Below the pieces are notes generated by a model that did not search any database, had not been told where the DNA came from, and saw only the letters and a list, made by a program, of their open reading frames with translations. This document shows, piece after piece, positions 26,753 to 38,465 of a stretch of 64,000 nucleotides of DNA; within the stretch, counting starts at the first letter, position 1, and each line of letters begins with the position of its first letter. The stretch is from positions 2,046,001-2,110,000 of the forward strand of contig NC_057370.1 of NCBI RefSeq assembly GCF_016906535.1, read 5' to 3'. The DNA comes from Rhizoctonia solani (lineage: Eukaryota; Basidiomycota; Agaricomycetes; Cantharellales; Ceratobasidiaceae). The position numbers were made by a program, and so were the translations under genes.

Positions 26753-28345
26753 ATGTCTAATTCCTACCAGCCCAACACATCCTTCATTCTCAAAGCAGTC
26801 GAAGACGTTGTATACGAGGATCGACCCGTTCCTGAATGCAAGTTTACGCCTAGACGCCCTGTAAAATGTGTCTAATGTCTTCTCTTCAGTGCAAGACAAT
26901 GAAGTACTCGTAGAAGTCAAGAAGACTGGTGTGTTCAACTGCTCACATTGTCTATCAACGTATTGACAGTGTCATAGGTATTTGTGGATCGGATGTTCGT
27001 TGTTTCAAGTACTCCAACTCACCATATATACCAATCTTGTGCATTTGATAGGTTCATTACTTGACTCATGGTCGTATTGGTTAGTATTTTACCCCTCCTT
27101 GAATTCAAACGCAGAACCAAGACGCTACTTTAGGTGACTTTGTGGTCAACGCGCCCATGGTTCTTGGGCATGAGAGCTCTGGGATTGTTTACAAGAGTGT
27201 GTGCGTCACTAGAGCATATTCTGACATCTCATGACACTCCGAATCAGTTGGATCAAAAGTCAAGGATCTCAAACCTGGCGATCAAGTTGCTCTTGAACCC
27301 GGTCAGTCCTGTGCTACCTGCGAGTACTGCAAGAGCGGGCGTTACCACGTAATTATTATTCGATATTTTGCATACTTGGTTCTAACTACTTCCATAGCTA
27401 TGCGCTGATATGGTATTCGCGGCTACCCCTCCATACGATGGTACTTTGGCAAGATATTATAAGCTACGATCAGACATCGCATACAAGCTACCTCCTAATA
27501 TGAGTCTTGAGGATGGTGCAATGGTAAGTGTGGCTTATGGGCTACTCTTAATTGTGCACCGATGTATCTTTGGTAGATTGAACCTACCGCCGTGGCCGTC
27601 CATTCGGTTTCTACATTGGCCAAGTTCCAACCCGAGCAATCCATTGCGGTCTTCGGTGCAGGGCCAGTTGGTATCCTTTGTATGGCAGTCGCAAAAGCGC
27701 TCGGAGCTCGACGAATTGTTGCCATCGATATCGCACCTCACCGGCTGGAATTTGCTAAGAACTACGCTGCCACCGATGCTTTCCTTCCTCCTAAGATGGA
27801 GGAAGGCGAGTCTAAACCAGCCTATTCCGCGCGAGCAGCGGCCCTGCTCAAGAAGGAGTTCGGTCTGTCCGACAGGGGTGATAATTCGGTGGATGTCGTC
27901 ATCGATGCGAGTGGTGCTGAAGTGTGCGTTCAAATGGGATTCCATATCATCCGTGTCGGTGGCACATACGTACAAGTTGGGATGGGACCAGACGCCCAGG
28001 TACCATTTGGGGTTATGATGGTGAAAGAGCTCACTGTTCGAGGCTCATTCAGATATGGCGTAAGTGCCCCATCGCATGCATACATTCAAATTCTAAAATG
28101 CTTCGGAACAGCCCGGAGATTATCAACTCGCTATTGCCCTTGTATCGCAAGGGAAGGTTGATCTAAAGCCGCTTGTGACGCACAGGTAACTCTACCGTCC
28201 CACGTAATTCTAAGCTGCTCAATTGACGAACTAATTATTCAGGTTCGAATTTACCGACGCTGTCGCAGCATTCAATACTACCAAAACCGGAAAGGGGCCT
28301 GACGGAAAGGGCGTTATCAAGGCCATTATAAACGGCCCTAAGTAA
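26753..28345 (+). CDS. XYL2: D-xylulose reductase (xylitol dehydrogenase), zinc MDR
   Basis: NAD-dependent oxidation of xylitol to D-xylulose in pentose catabolism; sorbitol may also be used. Exons splice to MSNSYQPNTSFILKAVEDV, GICGSDV/HYLTHGRIG (catalytic zinc Cys and, further on, LGHESSG with His-Glu), then the structural-zinc cysteines CATCEYCKSGRYHLC. The Rossmann motif GAGPVGIL and the Asp of VAIDIAPHRLEFAK point to NAD rather than NADP. DVVIDASGAE, VQVGMG and a C-terminus HRFEFTDAVAAFNTT...KAIINGPK complete it, at about 375 residues as usual for the family. Around eight introns, all GT-AG, and no frame break seen. A TATA box lies 50 bp upstream. A sugar transporter lies 4.7 kb downstream and cytochrome b2 is next door. 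Confidence 0.93.
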
Positions 28346-28502
28346 GATGGCCCATAACTGTACACGAGCAATTTTGTGCTTGTGGTAATTCAACTAGACA
28401 TAGACAAACTAAAAAAAATATCTACATTCATAAGCGCCAATGATCGGCCGTATGATCGCCGGGCCGTAGTGTTCCGCAACAAGCCTTTGACGGATCGTGA
28501 TC

Positions 28503-28510
28503 TATAAATA
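28503..28510 (+). promoter_or_regulatory. TATA box of the first flavocytochrome b2 gene
   Basis: TATAAATA, about 100 bases before the start codon at 28609. Confidence 0.5.
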
Positions 28511-28608
28511 CGAATGATACCAATGACCAGAGTGAAAGCATAGCCCCTTTCGCTTTCATTGCTGATTTCAGGTAAAGGTCATTGTTTGAAGAATTTCACA
28601 CTTCGATC

Positions 28609-30856
28609 ATGCTGTCTCGCTCTGTGTTGCGCACTGGCACAAGACTAGCTAGTCACAGAACAATTCATTCTTCAACAAGATCGGTTAGGTCCTCGAACTT
28701 TTATGCCACCGCCGCCACCGCCGCTCTGGTAAGTTTGAAGACGAAGTTGCTGCCATATTTAATATCTGTTATCATACATGTATCGTAGCTTGTAAGCGCA
28801 GCGTTCGCATTCGCCCAACCGCTCCAATTGGATGCAGATCCAAGCCGTGGTCAAAAGAAGTCTGGCAGCGCTCGTGCGAAAACTCAGACCCCTCAGACAG
28901 AAAATCTCATCTCTTATGATGAAGTTCAGAAGCACAACACTCGTGAGAGTTGTTGGGTTGTTATACGGGGCCAAGTGCGTAACTCATTTGTATTATAGAG
29001 CTTTCGACTAACGCGAAGGCCTGATCAAGGTCTACGAGTAAGTAAAGGTAGATAAATTACAAAACATCGAATTTATCCTTTTGATTAGCATTACTGACTT
29101 TATTCCTAAACACCCGGTGGTATCAAACCTATTGTGGCCAACGCCGGTACGGATGCGACGTGGGTCTCCCCTGTCATTACTGGGGGGTCAGCCCTGATCT
29201 CCTTAATTACAGAGAAATATACGAATCCATCCATGCCAAAGGTCTTATTGAGAAGATGCTCAAGCCTTCGCAGCATATCGGAGCGCTCGATCCATCAACA
29301 GCCCCCGCGCCGAACCCCGAAATAGAGGTAGAAGAGGAGCGAATCGCTAACGCACGCGCCAAACTCCCACCTCTCTCACACGTCCTCAATTTAAATGAGT
29401 TTGAAGAACTTGCTGAGACCGTCTTGAGCAAAACCGCATGGTCCTATTATCGCTCTGCTGCCGATGACGAATATGGTGGGTCCCGGATCGGCTTTCTTAC
29501 CACCATGAAATATTGAGCTATATGTCTCCTAGCACATATGAACAATGCACTAGCGTTTCGAAGGTACTGGTTCCGCCCTCGAGTGCTTCGTGGAACCAAG
29601 ACAGTAGACACATCGTGCGAGATTTTAGGCGTCCAGAGCGCTCTTCCGATATTTGTTTCTCCTGCTGCCATGGCCGGACTGGGCAATCCCGCTGGCGAGG
29701 TAAATATTACCAAGGGTGCGGGGAAGACCGGCATTATCCAAGGAGTAAGTCCTAATTCCCCTTACCCTGAGGTGCTTTGGCTTATCTCGAGCGAAGATAT
29801 CTAGTAACGCATCCTGCACGATTGATGAAATTGCTGCCGCGCGAACTGATCCAGAGAAACAGCCGTTGTTCTTCCAGGTAAGTTCCGCAACTTCAGCATA
29901 GGCGCCAACCCAATTTTAAGCATTGTGTAGCTCTATGTTGCATCGGATCGTGCTAAATCGGTGCAAACAATTAAACGCGTTGAAGAATTGGGCTATCGTG
30001 CCATATTCTTCACGGTCGATGCCCCGGTATTAGGGAATCGGGAGTTGGACCAACGCAACAGATCTGGACTACTTGACGTGAGTTGTTTGTGATTGTACCG
30101 CATACAATGACCTTTGAGCTTTGAGTAGGCAGGAGATGACGACGAAGAGGGCCAGAAAGGCGGTGTTGCGAGCACTATAGATGGATATTTCGACACAGAC
30201 ATCGATTGGTCTACCTTAAAGTGGCTTAAGGTATATCTATCCATGACTCCATGCTGCACTAGTTTCTGATAGCCCACAGACGGTCACGAAACTCCCAATT
30301 ATTTTAAAAGGAGTACAAACGGTGGAAGACGTTGAGTTGGCCGCCGAGCATGGTGTACAAGCCGTACTCTTGAGCAATCACGGAGGCAGGCAATTGGACT
30401 AGTATGTCTAAGCTCTTGTGGCATGTGTGACTCAGGACTAAATCATATTAAGTGCTCCTGCTGGGATTGACGTCCTATACGAACTTCGCCAAAAGCGCCC
30501 TGATCTGTTCGATAAAGTAGAGGTTTACGTTGATGGCGGAGTTCGTCGTGGCACCGATGTCCTCAAAGCACTGTGTTTGGGCGCCAAAGGTGTTGGATTG
30601 GGGCGGACGTTCTTGTTCGCCAACGGAACATATGGTACGTGGCTACTTGTGCCAGGTCTGGTATTCTGATACAATTCTGACGCATCGAATAGGAGAGAAG
30701 GGCGTTGTCAAGGCCGTGCGCATATTGCGTAACGAGATTGAAACCGGGATGAGACTTCTGGGTGCAACAAGTTTGGATCAATTGCGGCCTGAAATGGTGG
30801 AACGAGCGCCGTTTGTTGAGATACCATCGGGCCTATATCGCTCGCGACCAGAGTAA
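28609..30856 (+). CDS. CYB2: Mitochondrial L-lactate dehydrogenase (flavocytochrome b2)
   Basis: Oxidises L-lactate to pyruvate and passes electrons through its b5-type heme to cytochrome c in the intermembrane space. [20 protein letters not shown] is an arginine-rich mitochondrial presequence, followed by a hydrophobic Ala-rich sorting segment. The cytochrome b5 domain has [17 protein letters not shown] and the heme ligand site DFIPKHPGG. After a linker rich in Pro/Glu comes the FMN-binding alpha-hydroxyacid dehydrogenase barrel: [49 protein letters not shown], the catalytic [23 protein letters not shown] and [11 protein letters not shown], ending LYRSRPE. About twelve introns, all in frame. 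The second copy at 50343-52532 lacks the presequence. Confidence 0.93.
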
Positions 30857-31233
30857 ATACAAATATCGACCAACAATGAACTGATACCAGAATCAAGTCT
30901 GTGTCGTACGAGGGGCTCGTTGCCTTTGTTAACCACGAAAATGCTTTTGCTTGCCAACGAGCCGCGTCTAGGAACCAAGGAAGCACATGCTCGAACCCTG
31001 AGCTATGCAGATCACGGGGGCTACAAATATCTTCGGAATCAGACGTAGCAATCGCAAGGCTTGGACTTGACCGCGTTCACGTCACTCATGTAAGTGTTAT
31101 CAGTCCTCAAAGAGACGCAGGACTGACCATTTATCGCAGTTCCCGACCCCCCTCTACCCTCTCCTAATTTTTTTCTTCGGGCTGTGCCCTTTTTTTCTTA
31201 GTTAGCGCTCTGGTAGCATTCCCGTTTTTCACG

Positions 31234-32686
31234 ATGCGTTATTCGACTCTTTTCGCCTCTGTTTCGTATCCTCTTCTTGCCCTGGCGGCCCCAATGAAGT
31301 ACCCCCGTGCTGCCAGTGCAAACGACATCACCGTTCTCAGTGGGTGTTTTTTCTTCAACGAGTTTATGCGCGCTTAACGCTTTCTTTATAGAGTTTGCCA
31401 ATGTTCTGGAACAACTAGAGACGGAATTCTACAAGCAAGCCCTGGCCAAGTTCAAGGAGTCCGACTTTACTGCTGCCGGTTTCGTCTCAGCTTCTGTGCC
31501 AGTCGAGCAATTCAATTCCATTGCAACGGATGAAGCCACGCACACTAGTACCCTTGCCTCCGTACTACGCTCTCTCGGCCAGGAGCCTGTGTCAGGATGC
31601 AATTTCGACTTCAACGCAGCGCTTGCCGACGTCAAAACGATGGCCGCAGTTGCACGCCTTGTAGAGAATGTTGGTGTATCGGCATATCTCGGAGGGGCAG
31701 CCCTGATCGATGACCGACAAATTCTCGTCGCTGCTGGCACAATTCTAACCGACGAGGCTCGTCACCAAACCGTCTTAAACATGCTCAACGGCGGAGTTGC
31801 AATTCCAGCGGCGTTCGACGTTGCCCTGGCCCCCTCTCAAGTCTTGGCTATTGCTGGTGGCTTTATCTCGGATGCGACCTTGGTATCCCAGGTTAGTTTA
31901 TTTTCCACCATTTAGAGGGATCTATTTGAACGGAATTGGCAGCCAACCCCGTACTCAAGGTGACCAACACCGGAGCGGTTGCCCCTGGAACGACTCTCAC
32001 ATTCGACTCTCCTGCACTGGCGGGTCTCGATCGGGCAACTCTTTCCTGCCAAATGATGACGGGAGGCGTCGCCAGTGCCGCTGTCTTCCCTATAGATCAA
32101 TGTGTTGTCCCTCAAGGTCTTGAAGGCCCGGTCTACATTTATATCACCAATTCGACCCAACCTCTGCTGAATAGTCAACAAAACCAGAATGTGGCGTCGA
32201 TTGTTGCGGGGCCTACAGGCGCTTTCATTGATACTCGCCAAGAGAGTGCAAGCTCATTGTTCAAATCCGGGGGGCAGTTGAACTCTGGGTCTACTACCTC
32301 AACTATTACCCCAGAACAGGCTAGCCAGATTGCAGGCGGAGGGCAAGCTGGGTAAGCATCTTAGTTCAACAGGTTTTGTGGTTGCATAGGCTAACCAGAC
32401 CGCTTGTAGTGGACCTGCTGCTCCTGCACCAACTCCTACACCCGCCGCGGGCGCACCCCCTGCACCTAGTGCACCTGCAGCCGGCGCACCTCCCTCGAGT
32501 GGCGGTTCGACTACTTCTAGTGCCGCCTCATCACCTACACCTGCTGCCGGCGCCGCCCCGACACCATCTGCGGAACAGTCAAATTCCGCTGGGGGGTGAG
32601 TATACATTCAACCGCACCATATAACGTTATCTCACCTTACTTTTAGACCGGCAATAGTTATTGGTTTTACGACACGAGGAGCTTAG
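31234..32686 (+). CDS. Secreted ferritin-like protein (Rds1 family)
   Basis: MRYSTLFASVSYPLLALAAP is a signal peptide. The mature protein begins with the ferritin-like helical domain: FANVLEQLETEFYKQAL, EQFNSIATDEATHTSTLASVL and TDEARHQTVLNML, with Glu and His pairs spaced as in di-iron four-helix proteins. A beta-rich part follows (PVLKVTNTGAVAPGTTLTF). The tail is low-complexity Ala/Pro/Ser/Gly and ends with a weakly hydrophobic AIVIGFTTRGA. Members of this family are stress- or nutrient-induced in fungi (fission yeast rds1); metal binding is not demonstrated here. At 31868-31872 the frame needs one extra base to read the family sequence GFISGCDLGIP before the intron, so a consensus deletion is likely. 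Confidence 0.85.
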
Positions 32687-33014
32687 ACGAAACACTTAGT
32701 TTGTCTCTTGATATGTCTAGATTAGAAAAATTGACCACGGGCATGGTTGATTTAATGCATCGTGTTTGAATCGTTTTTAGTCTTTCCCTTTCTGTTCTTC
32801 TGGGTATTGTGTCGTATCACTCATACCATCGATTATACTTTCATATCACCCTGAATACTTGGCGTGAGGCCGATGAATCAATCCGATCCGAGGAGTGTCA
32901 TAAAGACAACGGAGCTCGTATATTACGAACTTAAAACTGATATGAGTACACTGTGTATAAACCGGAAAAGATATTGACCGTGAAAAACGTGAGCGAGAAA
33001 AGGGGCACGAGAGC
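32687..33014. other. Short gap between convergent genes
   Basis: About 330 AT-rich bases between the ferritin-like gene and the sugar transporter, which converge. It probably holds both 3' ends; no gene is seen. Confidence 0.5.
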
Positions 33015-35462
33015 TTATTCAGTATGTTTTAAGTCGTGCTTCGAGTTCGAATCGTGCGGACTTGATGTCCGTTGAGCCATCGAGGGTCGTACTCCATCAA
33101 GTTTATGGTCAATGACCTGGTCTCCGAAGAGTTCATCCATTTCCTCCAAGGTTTTACTTGACATCAAATTAGTAGAGATGATGATCGAATGAAGTGCGTT
33201 TTCTTACCCTTTAGTTTCTGGGAAGAACAGGAGGACCATGATGAACGAGAATACGTTCAGGCAGACAAAGAGCAAGTAGTACTTCCATGCCGAGTTCTCC
33301 AGGCCTGTACGCGTCTATTGAAAACACCGATCATATCTTTTGGAAGGTAAGCTTACCAATGGGACTCGTTTGGCCGAACAATACATTAAAGGCCCAGTTT
33401 GTGCAAGTAGCCGCAGACACACCCATTGCTCGCGTGCTAGTATAGTTGTTAATATTGTGGGGCTAGAGGTGCAAACAAAGGAGTGCGTACCGCATAGGGA
33501 AGATTTCTGCGACATATGTCCAAGCGATCGGACCGTAGCTGACGGAGAATACAGATGTTGCGATAAAGAACATTGCCACACCAGCACCTTGCGCCGCTTT
33601 ATTGGGGTTAGGAGAATCAGGGGGGTACTAGGCAATCTCTCAGTAGTTGACGGGACCCTAGATTCGGGAATGTATGCGTACCGAAGCGTTGATAGCGGTT
33701 TCAACAGCCAAGCAAGCGGCGAGCATGAATGATCCGAAGAGTAGTGGTTTCTTACGGCCTACGCGGTCGACAAGGAAAATAATAAAGAACAGATTCCAGA
33801 TGGGCCTTTTGTAGAGATTAGCCTCATTGGTGGGTAAAAGTAGAGGCAAACTTACCCAACAACTCCATAGATGGACTGGATCAGAAGTGGATCGGAAATA
33901 CCGAGAGCACGATACATGCGCGGTCCTGTGCTTGATTTAGTGTACGTTTATTTCACATAGCGGATCAACTCACCATAACTAAAAGAAAGTTACACAAAAT
34001 GAGGAAATAGTAGCATTCAACACCATATTCCGCCACAGAGACAGTACCACTTACTAGTTGATTACGTTGATACCAGTGAACTATAATATCATGTCAGCAT
34101 ATGGTCAAACTGACTTGTGATTCACGACTACCTGGCCGAATGCCTGCACACCACATGCAATAAGAGTTCGCTTTAACATCGGCTTGGTATTCACTAGGTC
34201 CATGATATTGCTGGATTTCATGTCCTTCTCGATGCGAATTTGCTAAATCCCAATGTATGAGTAATAGCCTATCCAACGAATGAGAAACAACTTACTTCAC
34301 AGATCTCAGCAAACTCTCCGTCAAGCCATTCCCGATTCTCCCCATCAAAGTGAAGCTTCTCGAGAACACGGTACGCTTCCTCCTCACGACCTTGGGCAAC
34401 TAACCACCTAAAGACCATCATATATATGAACAAACATATTTCTCCGCGCATGGGGATATGATTTGGCCTACCTGGGAGAAAATGGGAAAACGAACTAAGA
34501 CAAATCGTGAGATAGTATAGAAAGGTCATGTATAGGTTACATACCATTCCGAAGAAAAGAATCACAGCAGGCCCCATCTGAAGACCAAGCGGCAGACGCC
34601 AAGCAGCAATTCCATGGATTCCCTTGTCACATCCATACGTGACCCAGTTCGCAACAATGAAACCGAACCCACTGTAGATGGTAATAATTATTCAGCTCTC
34701 AAGGTTAAACTCTGCATGATGGCAAGATTCTCACAGCATTTGTTGGAAAGTTCCGGCCATAAACCCACGCCACTTCGGGTGCGAAATTTCAACTTGATAA
34801 AGGGGAGTGATCATACTCAAGACCCCGATGGCAAGGCCAGCAATACTATGGGGCGAAGGGTTAACTATTCTAGGATACACTGAGTAATGGTATGCAGCTG
34901 CTTACATGCGTCCGGCGATCAGCATTCCGATATTGACCGCTACACATTGCAACAAACACCTGCCAATGGAAGTATTTAGAACCTCAATACTTCAAATTGA
35001 TAATGACGGAGCTAGCGCACCCAACTACTGCAATCAAACTACCAAACTGGATGGTTCTCTTGCGGCCAATGTGATCCGCGAACCATGCTGCGGATGCGGC
35101 TCCGATGAAGCACCCGCCAGCCAGTGTGGAAACTACGGCTCCGACCAAATCTTCCGACGGACTGTCAAAGTACTACAAAAATCCATTACTATTAACTTCC
35201 AAAGTAGCAAAACGGGACGTGCTTACCTCTAGGAAGTACTGGTTCTCCAGGACATTTGTGATTACACCACTATCATAGCCAAACAACTGAAAACCTCCGG
35301 AGTGAGAACTTCGTATACAAAAGCACACTGCGGGGTACTTACGAATCCTCCAATAGCTGCAAAAACAGCCAGCGAAACGTTATAGACTGTGGTGCAGTAA
35401 ATTTCCAGTGAGCTGATGCTCAGTCAACTCTAACACGAGAATCCAAACTTACACATCCCCAT
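33015..35462 (-). CDS. MFS sugar transporter (sugar porter family)
   Basis: Twelve-helix proton symporter or facilitator for a hexose, pentose or disaccharide in the plasma membrane. On the minus strand: YNVSLAVFAAIGGFLFGYDSG (helix 1 signature), GAASAAWFADHIGRKR and FLVDRVGRKKPLLFGS (the two RxGRR/K loops), WLVAQGREEEAYRVLEKLH in the central loop, and FFPETKGKTLEEMDELFG after the last helix, ending in a hydrophilic tail KHDLKHTE. The first exon appears to hold only ten bases (ATG GGG ATG T). At least ten introns. Substrate cannot be assigned from motifs; nearness to xylitol dehydrogenase makes a pentose or hexose plausible, but that is inference. Confidence 0.85.
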
Positions 35463-35545
35463 ATTGAAGAGGCACAGTGAGCACTGAAAATTGCGGTCAC
35501 AAAACACTCGCGCCCTTCAGAATCTCCCTCTCCTTACGCCAATAG

Positions 35546-35553
35546 TTTATATA
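35546..35553 (-). promoter_or_regulatory. TATA box of the sugar transporter
   Basis: TATATAAA on the minus strand about 85 bases before the start codon at 35462. Confidence 0.45.
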
Positions 35554-36810
35554 AGTACACTTCGGCAACTTGCCCTGGGGACTCTAATGCACGCTTGGTA
35601 CCTCCATTAAGAAGCACAACGGACTAGTGACTATTTGGGGCAACTAGACTGTTCTTGTTGATATTTAATCACTAATTCCGTGGTCCGGGCCGTTTTGTGC
35701 CACCCGGCTGCCCGCTTTGGGTCACTCCCGGGGAAACGTCGGTATTACACTTCTACGCATTTGCCAGAATAGCTATGAATTGGCTTTAATGCCCCCTTAT
35801 TTCCACTGAAGAGCCTATAGGAACTCAACCCGCGCTATTCATACTTATGGCCAATAACCTACCGAAGTATCCAACCTGCCATTATTGGTCGAATGTTATG
35901 TGTCAAGTGGCTTGGCGAAAGTTGAATAAGCAGCTATACAGATTACATCACAAGATATGTTCGGGGAGCAGTAAGGAACCTATTTTTTTATCCTGCTTAC
36001 AGGCTGGACATCATGATACTTGATCCGTCAAAGAATCAGCTTCGTCGTCTTAATTCCGTAGTACCGGGAAGCCAATCTCAGCGTTCGCTCCCATTAAGAC
36101 TGTATGCTTTGGTAAGGCTCAGTAGCATCGCTGCATAACGTGTCGAGCGATCGGACACCAAGTTAGCAAACTGCTCGGGCTCGCTACCTGCCCAGATTCT
36201 CTGGCTTTCATGCGGCGGGAACCACAAAAACAAGTGATACTAGTTTTCGGCAGAAGAGTGAAGGCAGTTCTCGTCTAGTCACTCAATTTCACCGCGCGTG
36301 TAGCGGATAATCCTACAATGAGTAACTCCTAGTATTATTGTTATATGACCTCCTTGATATCATATTCGACTCCACTATAATGTTCCTAAGTCTTCCAAGT
36401 AACTCTTGCATAGTTCTTGAGCAGCATGTAGGAAGCACATGCATAAGATCGAATGCCGGTAGATTTTTTTTTTTAAAAAAAAGGAAACGGCCAATAAATC
36501 CCTGAATCTAGCTAATAATTTTGGTGGCCCTACAATATATAGCGTTTACAATTTCAGCCTATACAGCAACTTCGCTGGCAAATGATATGTGTATTGAGGG
36601 TTCTAGTGATTCTATCAATATTATACGCAAGGCTGCACGTGAGGCGTATATGTGGCACTTCCATTAGAGAAAATACTGTTATCACTTTCAAGCGGGTATC
36701 TCTAAGCTTGAACATCTGATCAACTCTTACATGTTGATACCAATCAGCTCGAATTTTGTAATATAGTCTTTACGACTAAACGGTAGAAACAGCTACAAAT
36801 GGATGCTAAC
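35554..36810. other. Intergenic, AT-rich
   Basis: About 1.25 kb upstream of the sugar transporter and downstream of the lysozyme-like gene. No coding frame of note. It contains a T10-A8 tract and may serve as a long promoter for the transporter. Confidence 0.4.
36465..36482. repeat. T10/A8 homopolymer inverted tract
   Basis: Ten T followed directly by eight A. Such a tract is rigid, excludes nucleosomes, and could form a short hairpin; function unknown. Confidence 0.6.
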
Positions 36811-37406
36811 TCAGAAACCTCCCAGTGCAGAAATGATGCTCCTTGCTTTGGATTCTGCTGCGTCGTAACGGTCTGGGTAGGCAGAGACCTGGACAGCCTG
36901 TGCTAATTGACCAGGAGTCATGCTTGAAGTCGCAACCCTTACAGCCTTATCGATGAATGCATTTGTTGCGTGCGTAACGTCTAAGCAAAGGGACGAAGGT
37001 GTGCACCACCCTTGTGAGGGACGTTGTTGGAAAACTCCAAGACTGTCGCGATCACCACAGTTCACTATTGCATACGTCAGCTACACCCCGCTACGGTAAT
37101 ACTACGACTTACAATTGTTAACACTGGGGTAGAGATATTATCAGCTTAGCAGTCAATTAGACAATATATGTGCTCACTGAGATTCCACCCATCCGGTTTC
37201 AAAAAGTGCGAGCATCAACCTTTGACTTGCATTGCGGCTCTTCGCAACGTTACGGATCGTCGTGGCAACAGATCTAAGTGAATACCAATAAGAATAACGA
37301 ACTTCATAGGTTATAAGTTTATTAACCTGTTCCAGTCTGCGGGGATGGTGCAACCTGATGCAAGAGATGCAAGCCCAAGCACAGCACCAAAGCTGACGAA
37401 TTTCAT
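36811..37406 (-). CDS. Small secreted lysozyme-like protein
   Basis: About 147 residues. MKFVSFGAVLGLASLASG is a signal peptide. The mature part reads IPADWNR, RNVAKSRNASQRLMLALFET, GWVESHVNNL, then CGDRDSLGVFQQRPSQGW and later LAQAVQVSAYPDRYDAAE. From memory, the GDRDSLGxFQQRPSQGWGT and AQAVQxSAxPD signatures are those of small actinobacterial proteins with a lysozyme-like fold, in which the Glu of the preceding ES acts as acid. Here Glu57 is the counterpart. This suggests cell-wall (peptidoglycan or chitin) hydrolysis outside the cell, which is inference. Four exons: the third is only 11 nt. Three extra cysteines (after GW, in SSLC and NCGD) may form disulfides. A TATA box lies about 75 bp upstream. 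No frame break is seen. Confidence 0.78.
37113..37123 (-). other. 11-nt microexon of the lysozyme-like gene
   Basis: TGTTAACAATT between an intron ending CCCCAG and one beginning GTAAGTCG. It supplies H-V-N-N-L across its junctions and puts the ES and GDRD motifs at the spacing of the bacterial family. Confidence 0.7.
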
Positions 37407-37476
37407 TGTGAGAATATGAGAAGCAATAATAAGAGGTGGGAGGTTGGTATAAAACAACCAGGGCTTTGAAGGGCAT

Positions 37477-37483
37477 TTTATAC
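37477..37483 (-). promoter_or_regulatory. TATA box of the lysozyme-like gene
   Basis: TATAAAA on the minus strand, about 75 bases before the start codon at 37406. Confidence 0.45.
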
Positions 37484-38465
37484 TTTTTCATAGTCAATTA
37501 TTTCGGGTGAACAACTCCCTGGCGGCGGGATTGCACATGGTATCCGTAGTGTCACCGACTCCTTGTCGGGTGAGATGCCTCCTCGCGTAGTCGCTTCACC
37601 TGACAGACTGCGTTCCTAAGGACGTCCTTTCATATGGACTTTTACACAATGGTGATTCACATCATCGGTTGTATGCTTCTTGCGAGTATTTTTTATGCAT
37701 TTTGATGGTGATCGACGGTGGATGTATGCTTCCCATCAAATGCCATCAATAACCCATGACATTCTATCAAGGCAAGATTCGACACCCTCAACTTCTCGAC
37801 GACGTTTGCATATGGTACATATCATGGGTCGTAATTTCATGGGAGCTTTTGTTGAGAGAAATTTCGACGATGTGTGCAGGCCGGACGAACGTGGGGCTAC
37901 CTCGTGGGCCGACATTGTCGTCATGTGAAAAGTAGAATATCGGTGGACACTTAGAACAATTGGGACCAAGATTTAACCCTTATAAGTTGCCAGCAATTTC
38001 TAATCTTGCGCCCGTTTGAGACCTTAGTTACATGAATGTTAGTCGTTTTCTGTATGTATATGCGCTATCGTTGCCTTAGTTTCCCGCTTTAATTTATTGA
38101 AAACGATTGGCGTGCCAAAGGGAAAAGCACGTCTCATAGATGGAACTTAAAGCTTCACTTTTAGAAGATATCTTTGGGCTATTTAGACGGACAATCCAAG
38201 CATCATGTTAAAGGGCATCAAATACTAGCCTAAGTAGTACGAATTACAAAAGAAGTAGGCCAATAGATAACCTAGCGATAAAACACGGCAGTCAGCAAAT
38301 GCAAGTTATACATAAGGTCACAGGAAATTCAGACAATAAAAATTGATTCCGGATAGACTGTGTCCTCATCTACTCAGTAGAGGGAGTCTATATGTCATCT
38401 CGAAGAGGGTTGAAGCTGTAAATCACGCTGAAGATGCCTCACCTTCAACAACCTGGGTCCGCTAC
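37484..38465. other. Intergenic, no gene seen
   Basis: Nearly 1 kb of AT-rich sequence between the lysozyme-like gene and the 3' end of eS12. Short frames at 37680-37928 and 37736-37969 overlap on opposite strands and have no family features. Confidence 0.4.

Noticed and set aside
33045..33065. B-box-like GAGTTCGAATC
   Set aside because: It lies in the coding C-terminus of the sugar transporter and has no partner A box or clover-leaf.
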